64,000 nt of DNA from Strigamia acuminata (lineage: Eukaryota > Arthropoda > Chilopoda > Geophilomorpha > Linotaeniidae). Numbering within the stretch: the stretch's first letter is position 1; every line of letters starts with the position of its first letter. The stretch covers positions 2,666,001 to 2,730,000 of the forward strand of contig OX442322.1 in the NCBI GenBank assembly GCA_949358305.1, given 5' to 3'. Made by a program: the position numbers and the translations under genes. Of the stretch, positions 51,054 through 60,029 are shown in pieces. The notes beneath the pieces are model-generated. The model made no database searches. It was not told the DNA's origin and saw nothing but the letters and a program-made list of their open reading frames with translations.

Positions 51054-54000
51054 TCAAGCGCTTAATACATTCATATCAACCAAGAAACGATTACAGAAAT
51101 ACACTAAATCGGTTTTATCCACGGATTTTGTGAAAATATCCGCTAAATTGCACTTAGTGCCCACATGTGTAATCTGAAGGTTATCTCTTCTTACTAGCTC
51201 CCGAATGAAATGATATCGCACGTCGATATGCTTCGTTTTGCGATTTTCGACGTTGGACTTTGTAAAATCAACTGTCGATATGTTATCGCATAACACGTGG
51301 TGATTGAACTTATCCGCTAATTCGGGAACAATTTCGTAGAGCACTCTTAGAATCCATATGTAGTCTTTTACTGTTTCAGTAAGAGCTACATATTCTGCCT
51401 CCATGGTTGATAAAGTGACGTTTCGTTGTTTGAACGTTCTCCAATATACGGGTGAATTTCCGAGCAATATAATAGTTCCTCCAACAGAAATTCGGTCGTC
51501 CCTATTGTTGGCATAATCGGAATCACTGTAGCCAACGACCTCGACACGATCATTTGGAAAAAGCATTAATCCAAAGCTCTTTGTTGTTCTGAGGTAACTA
51601 AGCAAATCCAGCAATGCGATCCAATGGTCCCATCCTGGATTGGACTGAAATTGGCTAAGGATGTTGATGGCATAGGTTAAGTCGGGTCTGGTTCTTGATC
51701 CAATAAATGCCAGACATCCCAGTAGATTCCGGTAGGGGATTTTTTCCATAATCCTAAAGTCTTCGATCGTGCTCGGACATTGTTGTTTGGTGAGAATGGT
51801 GGACTTTACCATTGGCTGCGATCGAATTTTCACTAACTTCAAGTGGTCGTCGAATCTCAGCAAGACTTTGTTGATATAGGTCTTTTGATGTAAGACCATC
51901 TGCTCTCTATATGGTTTAAATTCGACGCCTAATAATTTTTTCGTCTGTCCAAGAATGACCAAATCGAATTGTGTTTTGACCATGTTCAACACATTCATGG
52001 CATCTTCATACTGCTTTCCAAAAACTACAATGTCGTCCACGTAAACTATTAAATATGCGATGTTTCCATATTTATAGACGCAGTTGCACCAATTTACGTG
52101 TTGCAGTCCGAGTCCAAGCAAAGTGTCCTCCAATTCAATTCCCCATTCACGTCCTGACTGGTGCAAACCGTAAATTGCACGGAGAAGTTTACAGACATAG
52201 TTTTCCTTGCCTTGGCAAACAAAACCCTTTGGCTGGCGCATGTAAACAGTTTTGTGCAACTTCGCGTAGAGGTAAGCACACTTCACGTCGGCTTGGATGT
52301 AACTCCACTTCAACATGCAGACAAGCAACGTGAACATAAATCGAACGATAGAGAAGTCGACTACTGGTGAAAATGTTTCTTCGTACGACTCGCCGTAGAC
52401 TTGTGAGAAGCCTTGCGCAACAAGTCTCGCTTTGTAGCGTGCGATTTTCCCCTCATCGTTCTGTTTAGTGGTGTAAATCCACTTGCAGCCAATTATCTTG
52501 GTGTCTGGCGGCAGTGGAACCAACTCCCACACCTCACGCTCGTGCATCGTATCAATCTCGTCGCACATCGCTTGATCCCACTGTTGTTTTTCAGGAGCAT
52601 TGGCGACTTGTTCAAAGCGCGTTGGTATAAATACTTCGAGATGATTCGCTTCCAAGTCAACGTCAATGTCATCTGCAGTCACATTCGATTCGGAAGGCTT
52701 CTTTTTCCTTTTGTCGTCAAAAAGGTGTTCCGGAATGCGAAGATTGTGCTCCACACAATAGCGTTTGACTTCCGGAATTGAACGCAGTCTTGGTTTATCA
52801 TATCCCTCGATCGTATACTCAATGTCTTTCTGACCTGTTGGTCTTGTCTTCTCAGTCTTTTTCCATACGAGAGCTGGTATGGTCGGAATTGGGTTTGGAA
52901 AAACCTGTCCAGGTTGTTGCAAAATATTTGGTTGGTTTACTGCTGGCAAGTAGTGTCGCAATGCATCTTCCGGCAGTCTGAACTTCAACCTGACTGGAGG
53001 TAAATCTTCTTCCTCTTTCTTCTTGATAGGTTGTGGCGGGGGTAGCGGTGGCCTCACATCCTCGTCAGAGTAGTATTGACGGTCATTGTCGTTGTCCAGA
53101 TTATCATTGAGATTGTCAATGTATGTCGTATATCTCTCCGGTAGGCCCAGCACGCCTTCAACACCGCGCCTGCTCTCAACGAATTTTACGTCGCTGGTCT
53201 CAATAACTTTTGAAAAATCGGGTAACCAGACTCTGTACCCCTTTGTAATTCTGGAATATCCTAACATGATTCCATGGAGTCCTTTGTTGTCGATTTTTCC
53301 ATCACGTACTCGCTTTTGAACAAAACAGAGACTTCCAAATTTTCGTAAATGCCGAAGTGATGGTTTGCGGCCATAATATAACTCCATTGGTGTTTTGTCT
53401 GAGTTTAACTTCGCTATCCTATTCCTGAGGTAGTTGAAAGTTAAAATTGCCTCGCCCCAAAAGCGATGTTCCAGTTGTGCGTCATAAATGAGTGCTCGCA
53501 TGCCATTTGCTAGTGTCTGGTTCAATCTCTCAGAAACGCCATTTTGGGCGGGCGTGTACGCATTTGTCCGTTCGTGAGCGATCCCTTGTTGGTCAAGATA
53601 CTCTCCAAATTTATTGGAGCAAAACTCCATGCCATTGTCCGTGCGGATGGCCAAGATTGACTTTCCCAGTAGTCTTTCAATCCGTTTTGCATGTTTTTGA
53701 AAAATGCCAAACACTTCGTCCTTTTGTTTCATCAAGTAAACCGTGGAATAACGGGAAAAATCATCGGTTATAGTCAGGAAATACCTATTTCCTGAAAGTG
53801 TTGGCGTTGAAAAAGCCCCGCATACGTCCATGTGCAAAAGTTCCAAAGGCTGTTTTGACCTAATCCCTGGTAGAGATTTATGAGAGATGGCCTTTTTCTT
53901 CGCCAGCGTGCAAACATCACATTGCGTGATTGGCACGTCCAAAATCGGTAGTCCAACTACTGCTTCTCGCTTGCTCATTTCTTGCACGCTCGGGAAGTGG

Positions 54001-55517
54001 ATGTGTCCAAGTCTCTCATGCCATAATCTCGCTTCTTCTGGATTAGACGCCTTTTTGGTCGAGCTGGTTGGTTCTTGTGTTTGTTGTGTTTGTTGTTCTC
54101 CAGTACTCGCCTTGTTGCTTTCTTTCAACTTCAATTTTTCAATGTCAGGTTTCGAATCACTTGTTTTGACATAATAAAGTCTGTCCTTTTTAATTGCTTC
54201 CATCAACTGTCGTTTCCATTGTGGATCGTAAATTTTCACTACTCCTGAGCCAATTGCCACTTTGCATCTGGCTTCGTCGATGCAAGGTCCCGACAATAGA
54301 TTTCTTCTTAAATCGGGCGCGTAATACACTTTCTTCAATGTGATTGGGATTGTGTCAGTTCCCACCACACACATCACGCACACGTCTCCGACTCCTTGAA
54401 TTTGTATTAGCGTCTTTTTATCTGCTTGGCTAATGGTGCCTTTCATTTCTTGGAAATTTACGAATTGATTCCTATCCTTACAGAAATGCCCAGTGGCCCC
54501 GGTATCATAAATCCAACAACTGCTGGTTGCGCCACACTGCAGCATCTCCTCTTCACTCAATTCGGTAAGGAAGCCAACATTCATCATCTCCGTGTCCAAT
54601 TCTTCTACAGTATTCGTGTTTTGGCTATTAGCTGGTGTGAGTTGGACTGTGCAATCCCTCGCCCAGTGTCCTGGCTGATTGCATCGGAAACACGGCCCCC
54701 GTGGTGATGATCCGGTGGTGTTTCCTGGAAAGCTCCTTGTGTTCTTGTTTCCACGATAATTCGATCGTCCACCTCTTTGTCCTCCTCCAAACCCACGACT
54801 GTTTTGGCTACTATTCCCTTGTTGCTGTTGTTGCTGGAACTTTGGCGTGTTGTCGTTATTTTTCGCGTTGGAGTTGTTTGGCCCCGTGCTGAAGGCATCG
54901 ACGATTGGCCCCTGGCCCGAATCCCTTCTCTGTTGTGCAAGTCGACCTTCTTCTGCCACTAACTCCACTTCAACCTTTTCAAGTGTAAAGTCTTTGTCTT
55001 CCCATCTGTATATATTTTGCACAATCGATTGAAAATCCTGTGGCAAATAACGAATCAACTGGAAGGCTTGATACAAATTGTCCAACTGATGTTTGACCTC
55101 CGCCAATTTCTTTGCAGCATTCCTAATTTTCGCGGCAAAAATCCCAATTGTCTCCGTGGCTGGATCGTACTTGAGACTAAAAAATTCGTCCAGTAAACGT
55201 ATTATACGTGCCCTCGAAACTGGCTCGAAATTTGTCTTTAGTGTGTCCCATGCAGTTTTGGCGTCTTCAATCCCGTTGAGCAGCTCGTGGTATTGCTCCT
55301 CGATTGAATAATAGATCAGACTGAAAGCTCTTCCTTTCCGCAACTGGTAGTCGGATCGATCTCTCCACGACGCTCCAGGTGCTAGGGCTTCTTGTGTTCC
55401 GTCTGTAAACGCCCAACATCCATGATGCATCAACAGAACCTTAATCTGTTGTTTCCAACCATCATAATTTGTGCGGTTCAATAACGTGACCTTTCTGTCC
55501 AATTTGTCCGAATCCAT
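51054..55517 (-). CDS. Element J Gag-Pol polyprotein
   Basis: 1487 aa from the ATG at 55517-55515 (MDSDKLDRKVTLLNRTNYDGWK), aligned with I's start; the frame is open 96 nt further upstream. Order: Gag core, CCHC knuckle CFRCNQPGHWARDC (near 54690-54650), protease YDTGATGHFC (near 54510), integrase zinc finger (LWHERLGHIH near 54030), DDE core (HMDVCGAFS near 53830, IRTDNGMEF near 53640, AQNGVSERLNQT near 53545), RT (GCKWIYTTK near 52485, YVDDIVVFG near 52045) and RNase H (YSDSDYANN near 51530, STMEAEYVALTE near 51405, ADIFTKSV near 51140). No stop or shift is seen. Confidence 0.96.
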   Translation of the reverse strand: MDSDKLDRKVTLLNRTNYDGWKQQIKVLLMHHGCWAFTDGTQEALAPGASWRDRSDYQLRKGRAFSLIYYSIEEQYHELLNGIEDAKTAWDTLKTNFEPVSRARIIRLLDEFFSLKYDPATETIGIFAAKIRNAAKKLAEVKHQLDNLYQAFQLIRYLPQDFQSIVQNIYRWEDKDFTLEKVEVELVAEEGRLAQQRRDSGQGPIVDAFSTGPNNSNAKNNDNTPKFQQQQQQGNSSQNSRGFGGGQRGGRSNYRGNKNTRSFPGNTTGSSPRGPCFRCNQPGHWARDCTVQLTPANSQNTNTVEELDTEMMNVGFLTELSEEEMLQCGATSSCWIYDTGATGHFCKDRNQFVNFQEMKGTISQADKKTLIQIQGVGDVCVMCVVGTDTIPITLKKVYYAPDLRRNLLSGPCIDEARCKVAIGSGVVKIYDPQWKRQLMEAIKKDRLYYVKTSDSKPDIEKLKLKESNKASTGEQQTQQTQEPTSSTKKASNPEEARLWHERLGHIHFPSVQEMSKREAVVGLPILDVPITQCDVCTLAKKKAISHKSLPGIRSKQPLELLHMDVCGAFSTPTLSGNRYFLTITDDFSRYSTVYLMKQKDEVFGIFQKHAKRIERLLGKSILAIRTDNGMEFCSNKFGEYLDQQGIAHERTNAYTPAQNGVSERLNQTLANGMRALIYDAQLEHRFWGEAILTFNYLRNRIAKLNSDKTPMELYYGRKPSLRHLRKFGSLCFVQKRVRDGKIDNKGLHGIMLGYSRITKGYRVWLPDFSKVIETSDVKFVESRRGVEGVLGLPERYTTYIDNLNDNLDNDNDRQYYSDEDVRPPLPPPQPIKKKEEEDLPPVRLKFRLPEDALRHYLPAVNQPNILQQPGQVFPNPIPTIPALVWKKTEKTRPTGQKDIEYTIEGYDKPRLRSIPEVKRYCVEHNLRIPEHLFDDKRKKKPSESNVTADDIDVDLEANHLEVFIPTRFEQVANAPEKQQWDQAMCDEIDTMHEREVWELVPLPPDTKIIGCKWIYTTKQNDEGKIARYKARLVAQGFSQVYGESYEETFSPVVDFSIVRFMFTLLVCMLKWSYIQADVKCAYLYAKLHKTVYMRQPKGFVCQGKENYVCKLLRAIYGLHQSGREWGIELEDTLLGLGLQHVNWCNCVYKYGNIAYLIVYVDDIVVFGKQYEDAMNVLNMVKTQFDLVILGQTKKLLGVEFKPYREQMVLHQKTYINKVLLRFDDHLKLVKIRSQPMVKSTILTKQQCPSTIEDFRIMEKIPYRNLLGCLAFIGSRTRPDLTYAINILSQFQSNPGWDHWIALLDLLSYLRTTKSFGLMLFPNDRVEVVGYSDSDYANNRDDRISVGGTIILLGNSPVYWRTFKQRNVTLSTMEAEYVALTETVKDYIWILRVLYEIVPELADKFNHHVLCDNISTVDFTKSNVENRKTKHIDVRYHFIRELVRRDNLQITHVGTKCNLADIFTKSVDKTDLVYFCNRFLVDMNVLSA

Positions 55518-56362
55518 CCTGATTTTCGATAGTAAACGAGTTGAACTTGGCTTCACACACGACACAAACACTTGTTTCCCCAAAAAAACACTTTTTGTAC
55601 TGAATTTTCGCAACTAGGTGCAGTGTTGCGAGGTTAGTTCGCTCTTAGACTAAGTTAGTATCAACTCTAGCACAACACTAAGCTAATAATATAATAATTT
55701 CGAAAATAAACACGAAAATTGTTCATAAACGTTGTCTTCGAGATGCTTTCCTGTTGCGCTCCTCGTTTCATTAGACTCCTCGCGTATTTTCGTCAATTGT
55801 TCTCCAATTTTCCGTCTTTGTTTCTGAATTCCTTTCCGCTCGTATTATCCTGGATTCCCGTTCACACTTCGCGTGTGGTTGATGGGAATTTGCGCCGTCG
55901 TATGACCCACGTCGAGACGTTTTTAACCCAAAAACAACGACACGTCGTCGTTACGTATCGGCGCTTTCCGCTTATTTCCGTCCAGAAAATCCAGGTTCAC
56001 ACTTCACGTGTGGTTGTGGAGAATTTCCGTCCCGCTTTGGCACTCGTTGAATCGTTTCGCTCTCGTAATTATCGTCTCGTCGACGATACGTATTGCTACT
56101 CGCAATATCAAACGATAACGTCCAATAACGTCCGAAATTCGGAAAATAAAAGAAAAATAAATAATTGTTTTATATTGTTCTAACCCACTAATGTTCCTGT
56201 GTTGTTAGTTGACTCCAAATTGTTTCCAAAAGCTGATTCTCATGGCACAAACACAAGCTGGTCACATTCATCATGGGCGCCGCCATTTTGAATAATTAGA
56301 GGAAATTTCTCAAAACCTCTCTAATTTGATGAAAATGATTCCAGACGTTTTCTTACGATTTC
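55518..56362 (-). other. 5' leader of J
   Basis: Untranslated. Two spaced palindromic boxes GTTCACACTTCGCGTGTGG (55860-55878) and GTTCACACTTCACGTGTGG (55995-56013) match those in I's leader. AT-rich sequence next to the PBS. Confidence 0.65.
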
Positions 56363-56363
56363 T

Positions 56364-56374
56364 GGCCCATAACC
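56364..56374 (-). promoter_or_regulatory. Primer binding site of J (internal initiator tRNA-Met)
   Basis: The minus strand reads GGTTATGGGCC 1 nt from the LTR, identical to I's PBS. Confidence 0.85.
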
Positions 56375-56375
56375 T

Positions 56376-56684
56376 TGTTGAATTGTGTTGGAAATCACAA
56401 TGAATTCCGTGTTCTGCAGTGGTGTAGAAAACAGTAGCTTGAAATAAAGTGCACACCTTGTTACCTGGTTGAAAACTTAGTAAAGAGTGAGTGTTTTATT
56501 CTCTTGTCACATGACATGCCAATAGGTACACGACGCCACCTTATGGTGATAAATACAAACACACTTGTAAACATAATCACGGCTATTAGTTTTAGCCAAA
56601 AGCAAACATAAACGAAAAGTCACAATAAGTATAAAGTGTCACTGCTTGGTAATACGATACATATATATACACGATATTTCAACA
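56376..56684 (-). repeat. 5' LTR of J
   Basis: 309 bp, one substitution (near 56648) from the 3' copy. Confidence 0.95.
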
Positions 56685-58483
56685 AGTTGCCCCATATCTT
56701 TCCGCGCTCAACTTGAGTCGGGTAGCGGTTGCTGCTTTCTCCGCTTCTGGTAAAGCGGAATAATATCTCTTCTCGATATCTATCGTGTTCTCAAACAGGA
56801 AGGCGCTCATCTCCTCATAGCTGCCTCCTGTCAGTGCCCTTTCTTCAAGTAGCACCCGTTGCGAGTACTCCGACAAACCGCCGAGAAAGAAAAAGTTAAA
56901 TCCCGTGGCATGAAATTCCATCGGGGCCTTTTCGAACAACAATCTGGCGCGAATGTCGTAATCCATAATCGTTTCACCAGGCATCTGGCGAAGACCTCGC
57001 ATCTTCCGGCTCACCTCTTCGGGTGTTTCGCCGTAGCGCAGGTCGAATCTCATTAAAAAGTCGTCCCATGCGACGCCTTTCAATCCTTGGTACCACTCAC
57101 GTGCCGAGCCTGTCATCAGCTCGACAATACCGTGGGTGAGCATGTCTCCTACGGTGGCTTTAGTGGCAGTCTTAATCCGAATTACTTCGTCGAGGAAGCG
57201 ATCGCCCGCTTTCCAAGACCCGTCGAAACGGTTCTGGATATAAAATTGCCACCTAATATTCCCGGTGACACTCATCGTATCACGCCGAGAAACAGCGTAT
57301 TTTTTCTTTACGCGGTCGCCAGTGCTGCGATTACGATCATTTCGTTTGCTCAGGTCGATCCCTTCGGCTTTTAACGAGCCAAGCAGGGCTCTTCCAAGCT
57401 CTCCCATCGTATACTGCCAACCCGTCGAGTCGGTAAACGCGCTTTGTCGGGGAGGGTCCGGAAACTCCTCCCGTCGATGGTCGCTATTTCCCGATCGACG
57501 TCGTTTCTCTCTATCGCGCAGAGAGTTGGACCTCTTTCGGCGATTACTTGATTTATCATGCCGTCTGTCGTCGTTGGACGAGGGGTCGGAGCTGGGGTCG
57601 GGAGACGGTGAGTGGCGTGGCAGGTCGCGCCGTGAAGAGCTTGACTCTTTCCGGCCTCTACGACGGTCGTCACGTTCCCTTTCCCTGCGTTCATCGCGTT
57701 CTCTTTCCCTTCGTCTTTCTCCGGAACCTCTCTCCGAATTGTGATGACTGGGTGCATTCGACTCCAGTTCATCCGACGATGAATCACTGTTTCCGTAGTG
57801 ATACTGTTGCTGTCCTCTTTCGCGTTGACGTTCCTCTCGTGACGATGTGCGGTCTTCGGAATGTTTTCTCGAAGGTCCGTCGTCTTTGAGGATGGGTACC
57901 GGCTGCGGCCAGTCGCTACCCCGCGGGTCGTCACGTTGGCGGCTCGAGTGAGTCTGTTCTTCGTTACGACGCGCGTTGTTCGCATTAATTAATCGGTTGA
58001 TAGCGTTGTTAGTGTTATCGTCTAACGCCATCATGCGAGGTCGAACGAGTTGTCCGGTTGAAACTTCCCCTTTGCATGGAGTGACTGGCACTTCCTTTTT
58101 TTGCTCGGGTTTGGGGTTGACCTTCGGCGTGCGCTTCGGGTCGCCTTCTACGCTCTCGTCGGACAATTCTGACGAGCTGATTTCTGGCTTGCGAACGGAT
58201 TTTGGTTTGTCTCGTTGCAGCCTGGCCATGAAAGCTTGTTCAGCTTCTTGTTGAGAATGGAATGCATACCGATGTGCATGTAAGGCTCGATCAACTATTT
58301 CAACCTTTTCTGGAGTGGTCGGAACGCGCTGGGATTTGCCGTACTCGAGAGCTTGCGCTTCTCTTTCCGCCAGCTTCCGCTTTCTCTCGCGGATGGCTTG
58401 TCGGGCCTCATTCTCGGCATCCGCTTCGAATTGAGCGGAATCTACCATTTGTTGAGCGTATGCGTCTTCAACAATGGTGATTT
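56685..58483 (-). CDS. G Gag, main part (5' end cut by K)
   Basis: About 600 codons. The N-terminal half is charged and low in complexity (Arg/Glu/Asp/Ser-rich, ERGSGERRRERERDERRERE and similar, near 57720-57640). The C-terminal half has the gypsy Gag domain: WQFYIQNRFDG, AREWYQGLKGVAWDDFLMRF near 57080, SRKMRGLRQMPGETIMDYD near 57000 and FFLGGLSEYSQRVLL near 56880. The apparent first codons right of 58483 come from K's LTR; the real start is beyond the window. The frame continues at 50726 after removal of J. Confidence 0.88.
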
Positions 58484-59056
58484 TGTTGGTGTGCAATGCA
58501 CTATTTGCTATAATATGGGTTATGATATTATTGTCCATTTATATCTTCAGATATTTGACCATCTAATTATTATGTCTCGATGTATTCTTTCATTTAGTCA
58601 CGTTTTGCGGGGTTTTATTATCTAGTTGTGCCTTTGGCATAATGCACTTGCTTATTTATTGTTTAGCATTGAGCACAATGCATCCTTTATCATATTTGAT
58701 ACTAGTAATGTGTTATTCCGCCACTAGTTGGCGTACACTTGTTTACTTGTTTTTCCAACATGGCGACACACGGTCGCATTTGTACTCCTCATCCAGAAAT
58801 GGATTCAATGTGTAAGTTATGTTTTCCCAATTAAACTTTTATATTATTTTAAGTATTTAGTCTTTTTGCACGCCTACTATAAGTGCATACAGTTGTTACG
58901 GCGTTTTCTATCGCCGTATTTGTGCGCGTCGTGCAGACGTCGCCGCCAGTTACGGTAACACGCGCCCGGGTCGGTCGCCGCCATTACCGTTTCGTGTCTC
59001 GCCGTTTTGCCTTTGTTTGCACGATAATTCGTGCTAGTTTTTCGTCCTCTGCTACA
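58484..59056 (+). repeat. 5' LTR of K
   Basis: 573 bp from TGTTGGTGTGC to CCTCTGCTACA. The right edge is fixed by the PBS; the left edge by the TGTTGG terminus and the end of G's gag similarity. It resembles D's LTR remnant. Confidence 0.8.
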
Positions 59057-59058
59057 GT

Positions 59059-59074
59059 TGGTAGCAGAGGATGG
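59059..59074 (+). promoter_or_regulatory. Primer binding site of K (initiator tRNA-Met 3' end)
   Basis: TGGTAGCAGAGGATGG, 2 nt after the LTR. CCTCTGCTACA at the LTR edge (59046-59056) and GGTAGCAGAGG face each other across 3-4 nt. Confidence 0.88.
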
Positions 59075-60029
59075 TTGGCTTTCCAACTGTGCACGCCAAA
59101 CTGCGCTAATTTATCGCCAAATTTCGCGAATTTCGCGTTTTTTCGGCGAAAATTCCTATTTTTCAGGTCTCGGCGATTTACGACGACGATTTTCAAGCTG
59201 CCAACGACGTTTTCCCACGAGGATCGACGTTTTTGCGCACGAAGTGCATTTATTTGTGTTATTAATCGGAAATTTGTGCGGGTTTCGCAGATTTTCCGGG
59301 TTTTCTTTTATTTAATTGTAGATTTCGACGATTTAAAGAGTTTGACGACGGTTTTGAACGTGCAGCAACGTTTTCACATATCAAGTGTGATTATTTTCGT
59401 CGTTAACCGGGAAATTTACGCGGGTTTCGCGAGTTTTCCGAATTTATTTTGTCTTTTTCAGATTTTCAGCGATTCGACAACGTCCGAGCGACGTTATCAA
59501 CCAGAAACGGGTTCAACCCGCTGTATTGCACCCCGGTGTGCGTACAGTATCAACGATTTAGCAATTCGACGATTTTTGATCAATTTCCGCGTTTTCTACG
59601 CGTGGTTGCGTGTTGCGACGAGCACCGCAACAGATTCATCAATTTCGCCTTCCTATTGCTTTTCAGATTTCGTTATTATATTGTTATTTTTAAGTCCCCA
59701 TTTTTGGAGAGGGTCCCTTAGTATCGATTTCACCCTTAGTCCAGTCGGGCTCGTGAAATTTGTATTCTGTGTTGAGGCTATCCCTGCGCCACCTAACGTT
59801 TCCGAGGCCCTAGGCGGTTTGCAAAGGGCGTTAGGGGGATACTCAGCACAGGTTATCAAGGCAATTGTAGCATTGCCTCCCCGTCGTGGTTTCCGCTTTG
59901 ACAGTGCTTCGAGTGATTTGTGCGACGATAAGTGTGTGCTTCGAATCAGTGCTCCGCTCATCGAAATACGATTGCCCGTACCACTTCTAAAGCCACGATA
60001 TTTTTCACGTTTGTGTTTGGACACCGATC
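59075..60029 (+). other. 5' leader of K with tandem units and a stem
   Basis: Three diverged tandem units start near 59104, 59264 and 59407, each with 'GGGAAATTT.CGCGGGTTTCGCG', a TTTTTCAG-like run and 'TTTCGGCGATT.GACGACG'. A stem with arms CCTAACG (59792-59798) and CGTTAGG (59829-59835) lies upstream of gag, as in A. The 430-codon frame over this area (58883-60175) is accidental. Confidence 0.65.

Larger units (their letters stand above)
50727..56684 (-). mobile_element. Copia element J (minus), structurally complete
   Basis: 309-bp LTRs (50727-51035 and 56376-56684) that differ at one site I found; duplication AGTTG at 50722-50726 and 56685-56689. PBS of the internal initiator-tRNA type, intact gag-pol frame, polypurine tract. 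5.96 kb, inserted in G's gag. Sister of I in protein and leader. Confidence 0.96.
29221..58483 (-). mobile_element. Gypsy element G (minus) with ORF3, interrupted by H, I, L, J, K
   Basis: G runs from its 3' LTR (29221-30212) to gag codons at 58483, where K cuts it; its 5' LTR and gag start are outside the window. Own sequence here is about 11.7 kb. Gene order: gag, pol (protease, RT, RNase H, integrase, C-terminal tail), ORF3, polypurine tract, LTR. Excising H, I, L and J with one duplication each restores frame every time. Pol has at least two in-frame stops (49497-49495 and 47769-47767), so this copy is inactive, but ORF3 is open. Confidence 0.88.

Noticed and set aside
57371-57985. Minus-strand 204-codon frame
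   Set aside because: Shadow of G's Arg/Glu-rich gag in another phase; its composition is explained by that gene.
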